A stretch of DNA of 64,000 bases. It comes from Nageia nagi (taxonomy: Eukaryota; Pinophyta). Under the pieces are notes generated by a model that worked only from the letters and a program-made list of their open reading frames with translations, did no database searches and was not told the DNA's origin. The translations under genes were made by a program, and so were the position numbers. Shown in pieces: positions 33,560-45,839 of the stretch; the stretch's first letter is position 1, and the number at the start of each line of letters is the position of its first letter. Where the stretch lies: the NCBI GenBank assembly GCA_050084985.1, contig JBITNC010000001.1, positions 126,542,001-126,606,000 of the forward strand. Direction: 5' to 3'.

Positions 33560-36500
33560 ACAAGGGTCAAAAGCTTCTCATCTTGGCCTTTACTCCTTAA
33601 TACTAATCCAAGTTGAGCAAGAGCCCAACTTATCCTTTGTAACAACTTTAGTGAACATGTCGCAGGATTTTGAGACATGTGAATCTTCCCCAAACTGACT
33701 GAACCATCCTCCAACACTACCCTGATGAAGTGATACCTCAATTTGATATGCTTGGTTCCAAATCGAAGGCTAAGTTCTTTGCAAGATGAATGGCACTCTG
33801 GCTATCACTCCATAGCTTCGCATCCTCCTACACCTTTCCCAGTTCCTCCATCAATCTCTTTAACCAAATCAATTCTTTACTTGCCTCCGTGATCGCAACA
33901 TACTCTGCCTCAGTAGTGGAGAGAGCCACAACCTGTTGGAGCTTTGAAATCCAACTCACCGCTGTACCTCCAATGGTAAACACATATCCTGTAGTGCTTC
34001 TCCCACCATCTATATCACCTACCATGTCAGAATCAACATAACCTTGCAAACAAGAATTAGATCCACCAAAACATAAAGAGTAATGAGAAGTACCCTTTAA
34101 ATACCTAAGGATCCATTTAACTTCTTCCCAATGCCCTTTTCCTGGATTGTTCATGAATCTACTAACCACTCCCACTGCTTGTGCTATATATGGTCTAGTG
34201 CACACCATTGCATACATTAAACTTCCAACTGCTGAAGCATAAGGAACCTTAGTCATGTACTCCTTTTCCTTATCTATCTTAGGACATAAATGTTTGGTGA
34301 GTTTAAAATGCTTTGCCAATGGTGTAGTTACAGATTTTGCATCTTTCATATTGAACCTTTTAAGAACCTTATCAATATAATCTTCTTGACTTAGTCTAAG
34401 CAAGTGGTTTTGTTTATCTCTTGTTATTTTCATTCCAAGTATTTGTTTAGCTTCACCCAAATCCTTCATTTCAAAAGTATTAGCCAACTTTTCCTTAAGA
34501 TCAACAATATCTTGCATACTAGATCCTGCTACCAACATATCATCCACATATAAAAGCAAGATTACATAGTTGCCATTTGTTGTCTTCCTTACATACACAT
34601 AATGATCAGATTGACATCTTACAAATTTATTTATTATCATGAAAGTGTCAAACTTATGATACCATTTCCTAGGTGCTTACTTCAAACCGTACAAGCTCTT
34701 TTCCAATTTACATACATACCCTTCTTTACCTTTGACCTCAAAACCTTTGGGTTGATGCATATAATATCCTCCTCCAAATCCCCATGAAGGAAAGCTATCT
34801 TTACATCCAATTGTTCAAGAAACAAGTTTTCAGTAGCAACAAGACTCAATATTGCTCTAATCGAGGTCATTTTAACAACTAGAGAAAAGATCTCATCATA
34901 ATCTATAACTTTTTTTGGTTCAAAACCTTTTACCACAAGTCTTGCCTTGTACCTTTGTCACCCATCTACCTCTTCCTTTATCCTGTACACCCATTTGTTA
35001 GTAAGTGCCTTCTTACCCTCTGGAAGCTCAACCAAACTCCAAGTTTGATTCTTAAGTAAGGAGTCCATCTCCTCCTTCATAGCATGCTCCCACTTAATCT
35101 GTGTATCACCCTGCATAGCTTCATCAAAACATTCAGGTTCACCATCATCAGTATAAAGAATATGATAAAGAGTAGGAGAGTATCGTTCAGGAGGATTTCT
35201 AGTCCTTGAGGACCTTCTAAGTGACAAAGTTTGAGGTGTTTGTGGTGGAGGTGCTTGAACATTATTATTATCAGGACCCTTATATTGATCAACATCTTCT
35301 AGAGATACAAACTTGGGTTCCTCAACATTTTGCAATCTATCTTTATACATGCTTTTCTCATTGAATACAACATCTCTACTTCTAATGATTTTATGGTTAT
35401 CAACATACCATAACCTATATCCCAAATCATTAACACCATATCCAACAAAATAGCATTTTTGTGATTTTGCATCAAGCTTCTTTCTATCCTCTTTATCAAC
35501 ATGTGCAAAAGCCTCACAACCAAAGACTCTCAAGAATGAGTAATTCACCTTTTTTTCTGTCCACATCTCCTCTGGAATGCCTCCATCTAAAGCCATAGAT
35601 GGACCCCTGTTAATCAAGTAAATAGCAGTGTCAATAGCATCAGCCCAAAGATTCAAAGGAAACCCAGCATGTATCCTCATACTTCTAGCCCTTTCTAAGA
35701 TAGTCCTATTCATTCTTTCTGCAACCCCATTTTCCTGTGGAGTTCTAGGAACCACCTTAATCCTTCTAATGCCATTGTGTGAACAAAATGAATCAAACTC
35801 ATTATTGCAAAATTCCCCACCATTATCGGACTTAAGAGATTTCAACTTAGAATTAGTTTCATTCTCAACCAATGCCTTCCACCTCTTAAATGTTTCAAAC
35901 ACATCAGATTTCTTTTTAATATAGTATACCCATGTCTTCCTGGTACAATCATCAATAAAAGTGACAAAATAAGATGAGCCCCCAAGTGAGCAAACCTGTG
36001 CAGGACCCCACACATCCGTATGAACAAGCTCTAATTTGTGACTCTTCTTTTCTTTGCCAACTTTAAGAAAATTAACCCTTTTTTGTTTTCCATACACACA
36101 ATCCTCACAAAATCCTAAATCAACTTCTTTAAGATTAGGGAGTGAACCATTAGAGTGTAACATTTTCATACCTTTCTCACTCATATGTCCAAGTCTATTA
36201 TGCCATAGTGATGTATCATTGCCTATTGAAACAATATTCAATGAATAATCAAAGACATTTGTGAGCAAATAAAGAGACCCCACCAAATTTCCCTTTGCAA
36301 ATACCATTGAACCTTTAGTTACTTTCCAACTAGCATCCCCGAATGTCATCACATAGCCCTCCTTATCCAATTTACTTATTGATATAAGATTTCTTTTAAG
36401 ATCTGGAATGTGTCTAGCTTCATTAAGAGTCCATTTTGTTCCATTAGGTAATTTCATTGTTATATTGCCAATACCAACAATCTTGCATGGGTGTTCATTA

Positions 36501-36592
36501 CCTAATAATACTTGACCAAAGTCACCATGTGTGTAATTTGAAAAATAGTTCTTATGTGGAGTAGCATGATATGAAGCACCTGAATCAAGAAC
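33560..36592 (-). pseudogene. Copia pol: protease, integrase, reverse transcriptase, RNase H
   Basis: The frame continues from gag after one TAG. Protease has an intact DSGA (36575-36586). Integrase shows WHNRLGHM, CEDCVYGKQ, the acidic positions HTDVWGP, LKSDNGGEF and QENGVAERMN. RT has LEQLDVKIAFLHGDL and an intact YVDD (34539-34550). RNase H has STTGYVFTIGG and ALSTTEAEYVAI. Lesions are TGA at 34958-34960, a frameshift near 34705, TAA near 34671, TAG at 33828-33830, and frameshifts near 33770 and 33680. Intact elements encode one polyprotein of this order. Most catalytic residues are still present, fitting a recent insertion. Confidence 0.94.
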
Positions 36593-37465
36593 CTAATAAT
36601 CATCATTCTTTTCATTAGACATGATTAAAGCATCTTGAATTAATTCACCAACAATATTTGCCTCTTGGTTACTTGTGCTTTCATTATTATAATTACTACT
36701 TTCACTTTCTTTTCCTTTTCTATTCCAACAATCCCTTTTAATGTGACCCTTTTTACCACAATGCCAACATTCCAATTTAGTTTTACCTTTTGATTTTGAC
36801 CTTCCTTGCGATTTGCTTCTTGACTTGCTTCTCCTTCTTTCCTTTGGTCTTCCTCTTGCCTCTACTGTGAGAGCAGCATTGGAGCATTCTCCCGTGGACT
36901 TTCTCCTCATGTCCTCACTTAGAATTGTTCCAACAACTTCATCAAAGATCAATTTTGCATTAGAAGAAGAATTAATAATAGCCATAACAAAGCTATTCCA
37001 ACTATCCAGAAGTGAACATAGAATTAACAAAGCCCTTACTTCATCTTCAAATTCTAAACTTACTGAAGTTAATTGATTTGTGATTGTGTTGAATTCATTA
37101 ACATGGTCCTGAACTGAACTACCTTCATTCATCTTCATGTTAAACAATTTCTTCATTAAGTATACTTTGTTTGAGGTAGATGGTTTTTCATACATTTTAG
37201 CAAGCTTATCCATTACACATTTAGTAGTTTTTTCATTGGAAATATTGAAAGCTACACTAGAACTTAAACAAAGTCTTACAGCTCCCAAAGCCTTTCTATC
37301 CAACAAGTTCCATTCTTCATCACTCATAGAAGTGGGTTTCTTACTCTTATCTTCTAGAGGTTGATAGAGATCCTTTTGGTAGAGGTAGTCTTCCATTTGT
37401 ATTTTCCAAAATTGAAAACCTTTCCCATTAAATCTTTCCACCTTCAGCCTCCCTTCTTCTGCCAT
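36593..37465 (-). pseudogene. Copia gag (UBN2-type) with CCHC zinc knuckle
   Basis: The start chosen is the ATG at 37465 (MAEEGRLKVERFNGKGF), the usual copia gag opening; an upstream in-frame ATG at 37516 lies next to the primer site. It contains FQFWKIQMEDYLYQKDL and a canonical zinc knuckle CWHCGKKGHIKRDC near residue 235-250, flanked by a basic SR/K-rich stretch. The frame is open for 290 codons and ends NDDY-TAG, where the next residues (VLDSGASYHA) begin the protease, so the TAG most simply replaces a Trp codon. Gag coats and packages the RNA. Confidence 0.92.
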
Positions 37466-37503
37466 AGTGCTCTTCCTGGTTTCCAATCTACACACAACAA
37501 CAA

Positions 37504-37515
37504 GCTCTGATACCA
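37504..37515 (-). other. Primer-binding site, initiator Met tRNA type
   Basis: On the minus strand TGGTATCAGAGC lies two bases inside the 5' LTR. This is the standard plant copia primer site complementary to the 3' end of initiator tRNA-Met. Confidence 0.95.
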
Positions 37516-37517
37516 CT

Positions 37518-38074
37518 TGTTAGGATTTAATAAGTTTATATAAGCAAGATCATTCACAATTCTTCTGGTCCTTAGCAAAAAGAAACAACATTTAAGCATA
37601 CTACTGAAATCAAACAACCATGAACATCAATCACACAAGAGAGACACAAGAGATAACGTGGTTCACCCAGTGTAGGCTACATCCACGGAGAAGCTTTCAA
37701 CCCTTTTGCATATCATTCTTCAAGTCCTCCAAGTAACAAACCAGCAGCATAATCTTGCTACAACCTTCACTTTGGAGTTACAATAAATCCTCACTACAAT
37801 CTCTCTCACATACTATCTACATAAGACATCAAACGATAATCACAATCTACTTCACAATGCTGTCAAAACTACAATACTACATGCCTCAACTCAAGCCTCT
37901 TATTTATAGGTACAAACTAACCCAACTTAAACCCAAGTTGGATCAGGAAGGTTGTTAGGTAACCCCCAACCCTTCTATAACTGATAACCAGGTGTCATGG
38001 CTTCTTGGCAACTGAAAAATGAGAAAGAAACTGCTCTCTGTTTTCTAGCCGGTTGTAGTCTCCATTTTCTAACA
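37518..38074 (-). repeat. 5' LTR of the copia element (557 bp)
   Basis: It pairs with 32972-33529. The one-base length difference is a T in a short run near 33319 and 37859. Confidence 0.96.
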
Positions 38075-38079
38075 CTTCC
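38075..38079. repeat. Target-site duplication CTTCC, right copy
   Basis: It is identical to 32967-32971. It also continues the interrupted gag frame of the host element. Confidence 0.92.
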
Positions 38080-40162
38080 TTCTATCAACTTAGCTTGAGC
38101 TAAAACCTCATCAAAGGTATGATGTTGTTGAATCCTAAGGATAAAAGAGATATGTTTATTACAACTCCTATAGAACAACTTGACTAATTATTCTTGTAGA
38201 AAATTATAAGGTATGTTCATGAAAATGAATCTCCACCTACATACATAATTTGAAATGGACTCATCCTCAAACTATGATCATTTTCCCAAGTATGTGATGG
38301 AGGCTCATTTATGTATGTTTATGGTGAAATTATAAAGGAATTTATCATATAGTTTTTCAAAGTAATAAATGTTATGTTGCAAGAAATTATTATACCAATA
38401 CAAATCATAACCTGCAAGTGTCATGGGTAAGGTCCTAAGCATGAGTATGTTATCATTACTAATGATGTAACATGAGTACTTAAATTGCCTGAGTGCTCTC
38501 TAAGATTTTCATTTCCTTTGAACTTGTTTATTTTTGGTATCTCAAATTTATAAGGAAAAGTGTTTCATTAGTACACTTGGGTGAATAAGCTCATTACAAA
38601 TGGAAGTGTATGAAAACTTGGCCTTTCCATGTTCACTAACTCTAAGCTCCATGTATTTCAACCTCTTCAAGATCTCATCATTTATAGTGAGAGGTTGGGT
38701 ACTAACCATATCCTATTATTTCATAACTATACTAATAGAATAATCATCATATTAGTCATATTGGTCATCATAATACATATCCTAATCTTGTTAATATGGC
38801 TGGTCATAAGATCATGTATCAAATGTTACCTTAAGTCCAAGGTGTGAAGGCTTTCAATCTAAAACCCCTCTAGTATATGAATGTTGCAACTCATGATAGA
38901 TCAAAAATTCATATGGTCTATGGGAAGAGGCTTGGCTATAATGAGATGATTCATTATACCTAAGATCATGATGGGGTACAAGGGATATAGGATAGGTATA
39001 CATGTTATTAGGATCTATAGAAGAATAATGTGGTTATGGTGGTGGATCAATCAAGTGTGAATAAGACCTAGTCCCTAAATGAAATCTAGGTGGTACAATA
39101 GGCTATTAATGACACACAAGAATATGAGATATGGTAGGATTAGTAGAATGAGAACTAAAATGATGGATAGGCTAAAGATCATGCATAGGGTGAGATATAG
39201 GTTGACTCTCAAGTTGGTTTGTAATATGTGTATCATTGTAATAATACCCAACCCACTTGCCAAGGGGATACAGAAGAATCCTATAGCAAGTAAGGAAATA
39301 TGGATTAGGATGCATAGGTGGAGGTCTAGGTTGCCCACCTAGAGGAGGACTTAAGGGACCCTATGAAGACCTAAACATGACTAGTTTAGGGTGCAAAAGG
39401 GGTTGATCATGTACCACACCAATATGTGGAGGTGTCCTAGGGAGTAATAAGGGATCCTCATGATATGACATCTTAGGAGGTTCATCAACTATGTATAATG
39501 TGGTTGGATGGAGGGGATGTGACCTGGTAATAAGATATATGGAGGTATCCTTAATATGACCATCTAATATCTCTCCATCACATGAATGAACCCTAGAATG
39601 AGTGACTCAGTAATAAAAGATAATTTGGTTGAAGGTTCCCTATCACGAGTATTTAAGGATGACATTGAGCTTCTCAAAACTCTCTATATAGGGTTTGAAT
39701 CATAGGATCACTTAGAAACATCTCATGTGGGGATAGGTGTGACTTGGGAGGATAAATAGGAAGGTGGGTGGAGCTAGGTCTAGGCTGAGGTACACGTTGC
39801 TCAAATTCATGTTGCAAGATAGGAAAGGGATCAACCAAAGATGGATCTACCTAATGGTATGTTATAGGTATATCTAAAGAAATATGGCCCTATATCCTAG
39901 ATAAGCTAGCTCTATGGAGCATCACATGATCTCACCCCTCTTACTGAGGGTTGGCCTCAAGGACACAAAACCTATCTAAGGTCTAACTAAAGAAAAGATG
40001 AGGTGATTCTTGAGCAGTCTCAAATGGAGGTGAATGGTGGGGGGTAAATGACCTACTATGAAAAACATGTAAAGGTGGAAGAGGATTTGATTAATTTACT
40101 AGGTTATTGCTTTCCTTTTCCTTTAAATCTCTAGCCCTACGTTGTCCTCTAGTTTCAACCAT
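38080..40162 (-). pseudogene. gag of the giant Tat element (N-terminal and core part)
   Basis: The frame opens MVETRGQRRARDLKEK at 40162, a classic Tat gag start. The core is recognisable from about 38560 downward through several frame changes: FPYKFEIPKINKFKG, then AGYDLYWYNNFLQHNIYYF and YDKFLYNFTINIH, then CNKHISFILRIQQHHTFDEV ending at the copia insertion. The region 38600-40100 is decayed. It has the same arrangement as gag in the second copy (48140-51290). Confidence 0.75.
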
Positions 40163-41762
40163 ATGAGAATACCAAGGATTTTCATCCTTGGAGGGTATAT
40201 GAGACTAGATGAAAAAGGTGGGATAAATAGATCAGACAAAAACTTCAAACAAAATCTAAAGCATACCAATATGAAAATGAAATGATTCCAAAGTAGTAAA
40301 TCATCCAACAAAGAACCTAGAATTTTGTTAAAGATCCTATTTAATGTAAATGCAATTAATATCACATAGCCTAAATGATCACATTAAAGATAAGTCTAAA
40401 TGATAAGAAGTAATGGTGATATATAGCAATGGTGATTATCTTGTTTAGTTGTTTCTTATTCAATTTGAGACATTATATTTTTAGTGAGATAAATTTTAAA
40501 TGCAATTGTAAATTTTGACTCTTTTTTAGTTCTCCTAGAGATGATTCTAGTCAAGTGTTTAAAGTGTAAGGCTCAATATCTAGGGGATGAATCATTTTAT
40601 GAGGGTATATTAGGTACCTCTATTAACATTCCTCATCAATAGAGTGGGGCTCCCACCTTAGTGATGAAATCCAAATATGTGTTAGGCCATGGTGATGAAA
40701 TCCACATGCCCTAGTCACTCCCTAGGCTTATGATGGACTTTAGTATAATAAGAAAATATGAAATACAACCATAGAATGATGTGCAATGTAATTACACCTC
40801 CTAAATGCTTATCTTTTCAAAATAAAGTCAAGGCACTCCCATTGAAGTAGGCTAAAGTAATAAATTATTTTCTTTTCTTTTCAAATGGAAAATAATGCAA
40901 ACATAGAAATTATTCTTATGCATCAAGCAATTAGCAAAAAGGCCCAAAATAGAAATAAAACCCTTATACAAGAGGTAAATTTTAAGCACAAAATAAAATT
41001 TCAAAGTGTATGCAATAATCCCCCTAATATGCATTCCAAAATTCACTAAAAGAGATGGTAATCCTAGATGCAAAGAGCAACCAAATAGTATGGACTAGGT
41101 GCAAAAAGAAATTCAAATACTAATATATCCAAGAACATTCTTTCCCACTCCAAGATGGATGGATGAAATGATGATTACAAGGCTCTACCATAGAATTCTC
41201 CACTACAATGATGACTATGTTAAAAGTGTCAATCGTTTGGATGATTAGAAGTCATCTGGATGACCATAATACACTTAGAGATAAAAATTTAAATCTAAAA
41301 ATTAAGCTACAACAAAATGCTATGATGAGGGTGAAAAGATCCATCCTATGAAAAGGACACCTATATTTTTATATACAAACTTGATAGTCGTATTTTTCAC
41401 TAATACAGATGTGATCTAGATGCAAAAATGTAAATTAGAACTAAAAATAGGTTTGCATATAGAATCATTCAAAATTGGGATGGCTACAAAATTATCTAAC
41501 AACCGTAGGGTCAACCTACAAGAGGGTGATTTATAGTTAGAATCAACTTGTAGGTAGATGATTTGCTTTGTGATGATAATGGACCTTTGAAATTTTTATA
41601 TTAGATTTTCTCCTCACCTAGTAGGTTATCCTACAAATTTCATGAAAAATCACTCATAGGAACTCTCTGAAATGTAAGAAACATCCACAAATTAAGGCCA
41701 CCAAAAATAAGGTTAAAGGCTTAGGGAATCCTCTTTTATCTTAGGGGCCTAGGACTAGTAGG
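40163..41762 (-). other. 5' leader of the giant element
   Basis: A 1.6-kb non-coding leader between the 5' LTR and the gag ATG. The segment 40400-40810 is recognisably similar to 51480-51870 (shared GGTGATTATCTT, GGTGATGAAATCCA and CTCAATATC/CTCAATCTC phrases), which ties the two elements to one family. Confidence 0.55.
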
Positions 41763-41780
41763 GTCCCACCATGATCACCA
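41763..41780 (-). other. Primer-binding site candidate of the giant element
   Basis: On the minus strand TGGTGATCATGGTGGGAC begins two bases inside the 5' LTR. Spacing and the TGG start fit a tRNA primer site; the tRNA is not identified. The last seven bases match the site proposed for the gag-only element. Confidence 0.65.
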
Positions 41781-41782
41781 AT

Positions 41783-42892
41783 TGTAAATGGCTCAAAATA
41801 CATGCACCTAAACCACTCAAACACCTATGAGCAATTCTAATAATCTTAAAACATTTGCATCTAATTTTCCTATGTTAATTGTTGATAAGATTGATAAAGA
41901 TAAAGTTTAGATATTATCCTTGGTGCATCAATGATACAATGTGATGTATAGACCTGAAAGGAAATAAAAAAGATTATAGAAGACTTCAAATCACAATTCT
42001 TGTAGACCTTGTGACCATCCAAGCGGGTTGAAACCCCAAATCAAAAGGTTTATAAGCCTCTTTTATCCATAATTAAGAGGAACAAAGCTTCTACAAGATA
42101 ATTGAACAATACTAAATGATAATTATATGAGAAAATATTGACAAAGACTATGTGTAGTTAAATATTTATTCAAATGATCAAGTATGGCAATAATGAAAAT
42201 GAATTTAATGCTATAAACAATAGATCTAAGGCTAAGAATGTGAATGAGAGAACAAAGATCTTTCAAACCCTAGGGTTTAGACCTTAAATGTCAAAAACCT
42301 TAGGTAGAACCTAGGTATGAATTTAGTCTAAATGCAACTATATGATAAATAATTATGAATACATAATTTAATAAAGGATATAATTATTTAATGGATATTG
42401 TTTAATACTTTAAATCTATAAATACCCATAAAATCCATCATTAATAACATAAGCAACCTTAATTGACCAAAATATACCTCAATCAATGGAGCATGGAGAA
42501 GTGTTCCCAAGGTGTGAAGAGGTGAGCTCAACACTTGATGTGGTCCTTTGGGAATTTGATGTCATAAGTATGGATGCACATAGTAAATTGGAGAATTCAT
42601 AGAGCTCATGTAAAATGTACAAATGCAAGAAGAGTCTCAAAAAATGAGCCTAGATTGGCTTTTATAAGCCTCAGATAGGATCATCTAGATGATTATGTGA
42701 CCTACAAAATCATTCAAGATATTAGAAATAAAGTGTTAGGAGAAACTTAAAGGCCCAAATGGTGCTGATTGATCTAATCAAAAGTGCTACAAACACATGT
42801 TAACTAGACATGATAGTACATGATATGAAAAATGCTAAAAATGTCAGTATGACCTTATTAACAATGTAAAATACACTTTTAGGGTGTTTACA
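41783..42892 (-). repeat. 5' LTR of the giant Tat element
   Basis: It pairs with 19820-20990 but is 61 bp shorter, with many substitutions, so the insertion is old. Confidence 0.92.
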
Positions 42893-42897
42893 CATGG
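42893..42897. repeat. Target-site duplication CATGG, right copy
   Basis: It is identical to 19815-19819. Confidence 0.88.
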
Positions 42898-45830
42898 TAT
42901 TCTTGTCCAGATTAAATCATTTCAAAATAATAGTTATTTTCTTTGGATATCTTATACATGTAGATTAAAACTTCTATACCATTTCAATGTCATTATGTTT
43001 CAGTTAACTATATAAAATAAAATATACAAGATGCATTATAGCATAGTATAATGCATTCATTAGTTTCAAACTTCCATTTCCCTTAAAATGTGAATTACAT
43101 TTTTATAGCACATGAGTTTTTTACCAATATGCATGAGGAAAACATAGTTTGATGCATTGTAATAAAAATATTAATAAAGAATAACCAAAAACATATTATT
43201 TACATACACCTAGAGGGCATTTTTGTATTAATCTTCAAAAAGTGTAAAGTTTGGAAGGGTCTTCACAAAACTTTATAGCTGAGATAAATAGAAATATAGA
43301 AGTTTCACATCTTGCATGCTTGTTGCATTCTAAAAACAACCATCATTTGTGGAGTAAGTGTCCAGAATAATAAGTTGTCCAAACAACTACTAGCAATACA
43401 TTGACTAATAGCAATACATTATGTAGTGCCCAAAAAATAAACACAAAAGACTTATACTTTTTTAATCCACTTACTTACCATCATGGTGGGCTTCTTGAAA
43501 GGGGCATGAATTGTTTATCTCCATAGTTGTGTGTGTAGTATTTATTGTACATTTTGTTTAACATTATTTGTTTAAAACTTGGATTCTATCCAACTTCATT
43601 ATATATTGGGTAGGGAGCATTTTTCCTCAATAATGCTTCTACAAGCATCTCATTTTGGATCTTATTACTGAAATATATCCTTATTGAAAACTCTTTTACC
43701 CTCTCCTCTTGGGTCTATATTGTTGTCTCTGCATTGGTATGCTTGATTTCTTTTCCCCTTGAATCTCCCTCGAGATGACTTTGTGGTGCTTTCCCAAACA
43801 TCTTTTCAATCCCTCTAATTTCAAATTCTTTTGGAGGTGTTCATTCCTATAAATTAATAAATTGCACCCCTTTAAATGCTCCTTTATTTTCTCCTTGTTC
43901 CTCTTTGTTTCATTGTTTGGTGTTGCTCGTTGTTCTCCTTGATATTGAATTATTTTTGTACTCCACTACATCTTCCATTCATTTTTTCCTCCTCTTGCTT
44001 TGTTGCATTTTAATATGTTGTTTTTGCAACTTTTATATCTTTTTTTACTATTTCAATGAAAAATTATTCTATCTCTATTGTGACCACATTGCTAAGAGCT
44101 ATCTTACTACAATTCTTAGCTTGCATAAGGGTTTTAGCTGCTACTATCTATTCTACCATTATCTTTGACATGTCCCCATTTATTTACTATATGATGCTGC
44201 ACTCTCCTCGCCATGAATGTTATTTTACCCAACTATCATTTTTTCTTTCCCTTTCCTTGACCTTGTCTCCATTGTAGTGGGTTCCTTGCTTGGTTTTCCT
44301 TTCTCTTCATTGGATTTCTTCCCCCCTTCTTCAATTTGAATGCACTAAACATAGGGGTGTTCTCCTCTTGCTCAAAAATTTTAATCCCAAGGTTCTTTTT
44401 CTCCCTTGTGTCAAATACCTAGACTCCAACTACGATTCTTACCCTTAGCATCCTCTTGGGTATATTTTCCAAGCCTCTTTCATACACAAGTTTTATCACT
44501 CCGCCATGAATTGGCCATAGTGCTAAATTTGCCTTTAAATTTTCATATATAAATGCTCATTGAATTGAAAATAAAGAAGACAAAATTTACCCTATCTATT
44601 TTAGGAAAATAAAAGTAGTTGATAAGAATAAAATAATGGGCATAAAGCTTATTGAACTTCCTTCAAGAGTTATATATCTCATCAAGACCTTAGCTAGCTC
44701 CTTCCAAGGCTCTAGAATGCAATTTTAAAATACCCTTTTGAAACTTATCCAAACTAACCCATTGCATATAGGTTTGAATGAACTTGTCTCTAGATGCAAG
44801 ATTATTAACCCTTCCTTCCCTTCTTACTTTTATTCCTACATTTGGTAGGTGAGTTTATTGGGAAATTATCTCTATTGAGAATACTAGGTCCAAACCATTG
44901 ACATTTCAAATACCTTTATTCCAAGATTTTGCAACTTCTAGTGATATTTATTCATCCCCACCTTTGCATGCATTCATAAACCTATCTAAACCTCCCTCAT
45001 AAAGAAGATGCTATACTTCTACATTTTTCCTAGTCTCCTATGTTAAGTTCAGCTCTCTACTTACCAAGTCTCTAGTTATTTTTGAAGCTACATGATGTTG
45101 TTTCAGATTGAAATGTGGGTTATTTTCTAGAGTTCGATTTCCTTAACCATTTGGGTGTTTTTCAGCTCCTTCCCTAGAATTATGCTAAATAATGTAATTT
45201 TAAATTCAATTAATGTATTCCTTCTATCAAATCACCTAAAAATTATACTAATAAACTTTTAATTATAATTATTGTTTATCTATTATCATTCTATACTCAC
45301 ATGTTCTACATTTTCCAATGCTTGATCTAAAGTGACATTATTTGTGCTTTAGATATACTCCATTTAAAACCTTTATAATGTTGAGTTTTATACTAAATAT
45401 TTGTCTATCTACCATGTTCCATTCTTCTCTTCATTCACAACTATAACTTTGTTTCCCTATATCATTTTGATGTTCTATTCTCCTAAGGGTTTTCTTAGCT
45501 TGCAAATTTTTCTCATTTTTCATGCAAAAATGGTATTAAAATTCCAATGGGTATGAATATTGCAATGGGTAAGATTACAACAAGTTAAACATTTATTCAT
45601 GTAGAAATAATTACATAAATGAAACCCAAAAATCAACATGCAGACATAAATCACAAGAAAAGCATAAGCACAAACCTCATTTGGGAAACATGCATTGTAA
45701 AAAAGGTCCCATACCTATAGATCTGAGGTTTTGCAACCATAGAGGGCCAATTGATTCAATCTACATGTAAAACATCAAATAAAAAGGTTAGGTATAAAGC
45801 ATATGCTTGTGAGTTTTAAATTTGTTTTAT
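42898..45830 (-). pseudogene. Probable 5' part of the MULE, unidentified hydrophilic coding relic
   Basis: Removing the giant insertion places this directly upstream of the minus-strand transposase. The minus strand at 43500-44470 translates to long K/R/E/Q-rich runs. At 44540-44860 it gives RVNNLASRDKFIQTYMQWVS and LDKFQKGILKLHSRALEGAS with few stops. Neither is recognised. The hydrophobic plus-strand frames at 43905-44277 are simply the complement of the basic runs. Confidence 0.3.
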
Positions 45831-45839
45831 AATTCTCAC

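Larger units (their letters stand above)
32972..38074 (-). mobile_element. Ty1/copia retrotransposon, full length, recently inactivated
   Basis: 5103 bp with 558- and 557-bp LTRs (TGTTAGG..TCTAACA), a perfect CTTCC duplication, an initiator-Met-type primer site and a polypurine tract. The single gag-pol frame on the minus strand is broken by a handful of stops and frameshifts. LTRs differ at about 11 positions plus one indel (by eye). It sits inside the gag of the giant Tat element: the gag frame before it ends FDEVLAQAKLIEG at 38080. Confidence 0.97.
19820..42892 (-). mobile_element. Giant Tat-type Ty3/gypsy retrotransposon (23 kb, interrupted by copia)
   Basis: Two diverged LTRs (TGTAAA..GTGTTTACA) with a shared CATGG duplication bound it. 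On the minus strand the order is primer site, leader, gag, protease, RT, RNase H, aRNH, integrase and polypurine tract. Without the copia insertion it is about 18 kb, in the size range of Ogre-like giant Tat elements. Between integrase and the 3' LTR is a roughly 5.7-kb region containing an ORF on the opposite strand. All pol domains carry stops. LTR lengths (1171 and 1110 bp) and many mismatches show it is much older than the copia insertion within it. Confidence 0.9.

Noticed and set aside
33790-34041. 83-codon plus-strand ORF
   Set aside because: Antisense shadow of the copia RNase H.
43905-44277. Hydrophobic plus-strand ORFs suggesting membrane proteins
   Set aside because: They are complements of K/R/E-rich minus-strand sequence; hydrophobicity is a composition effect.
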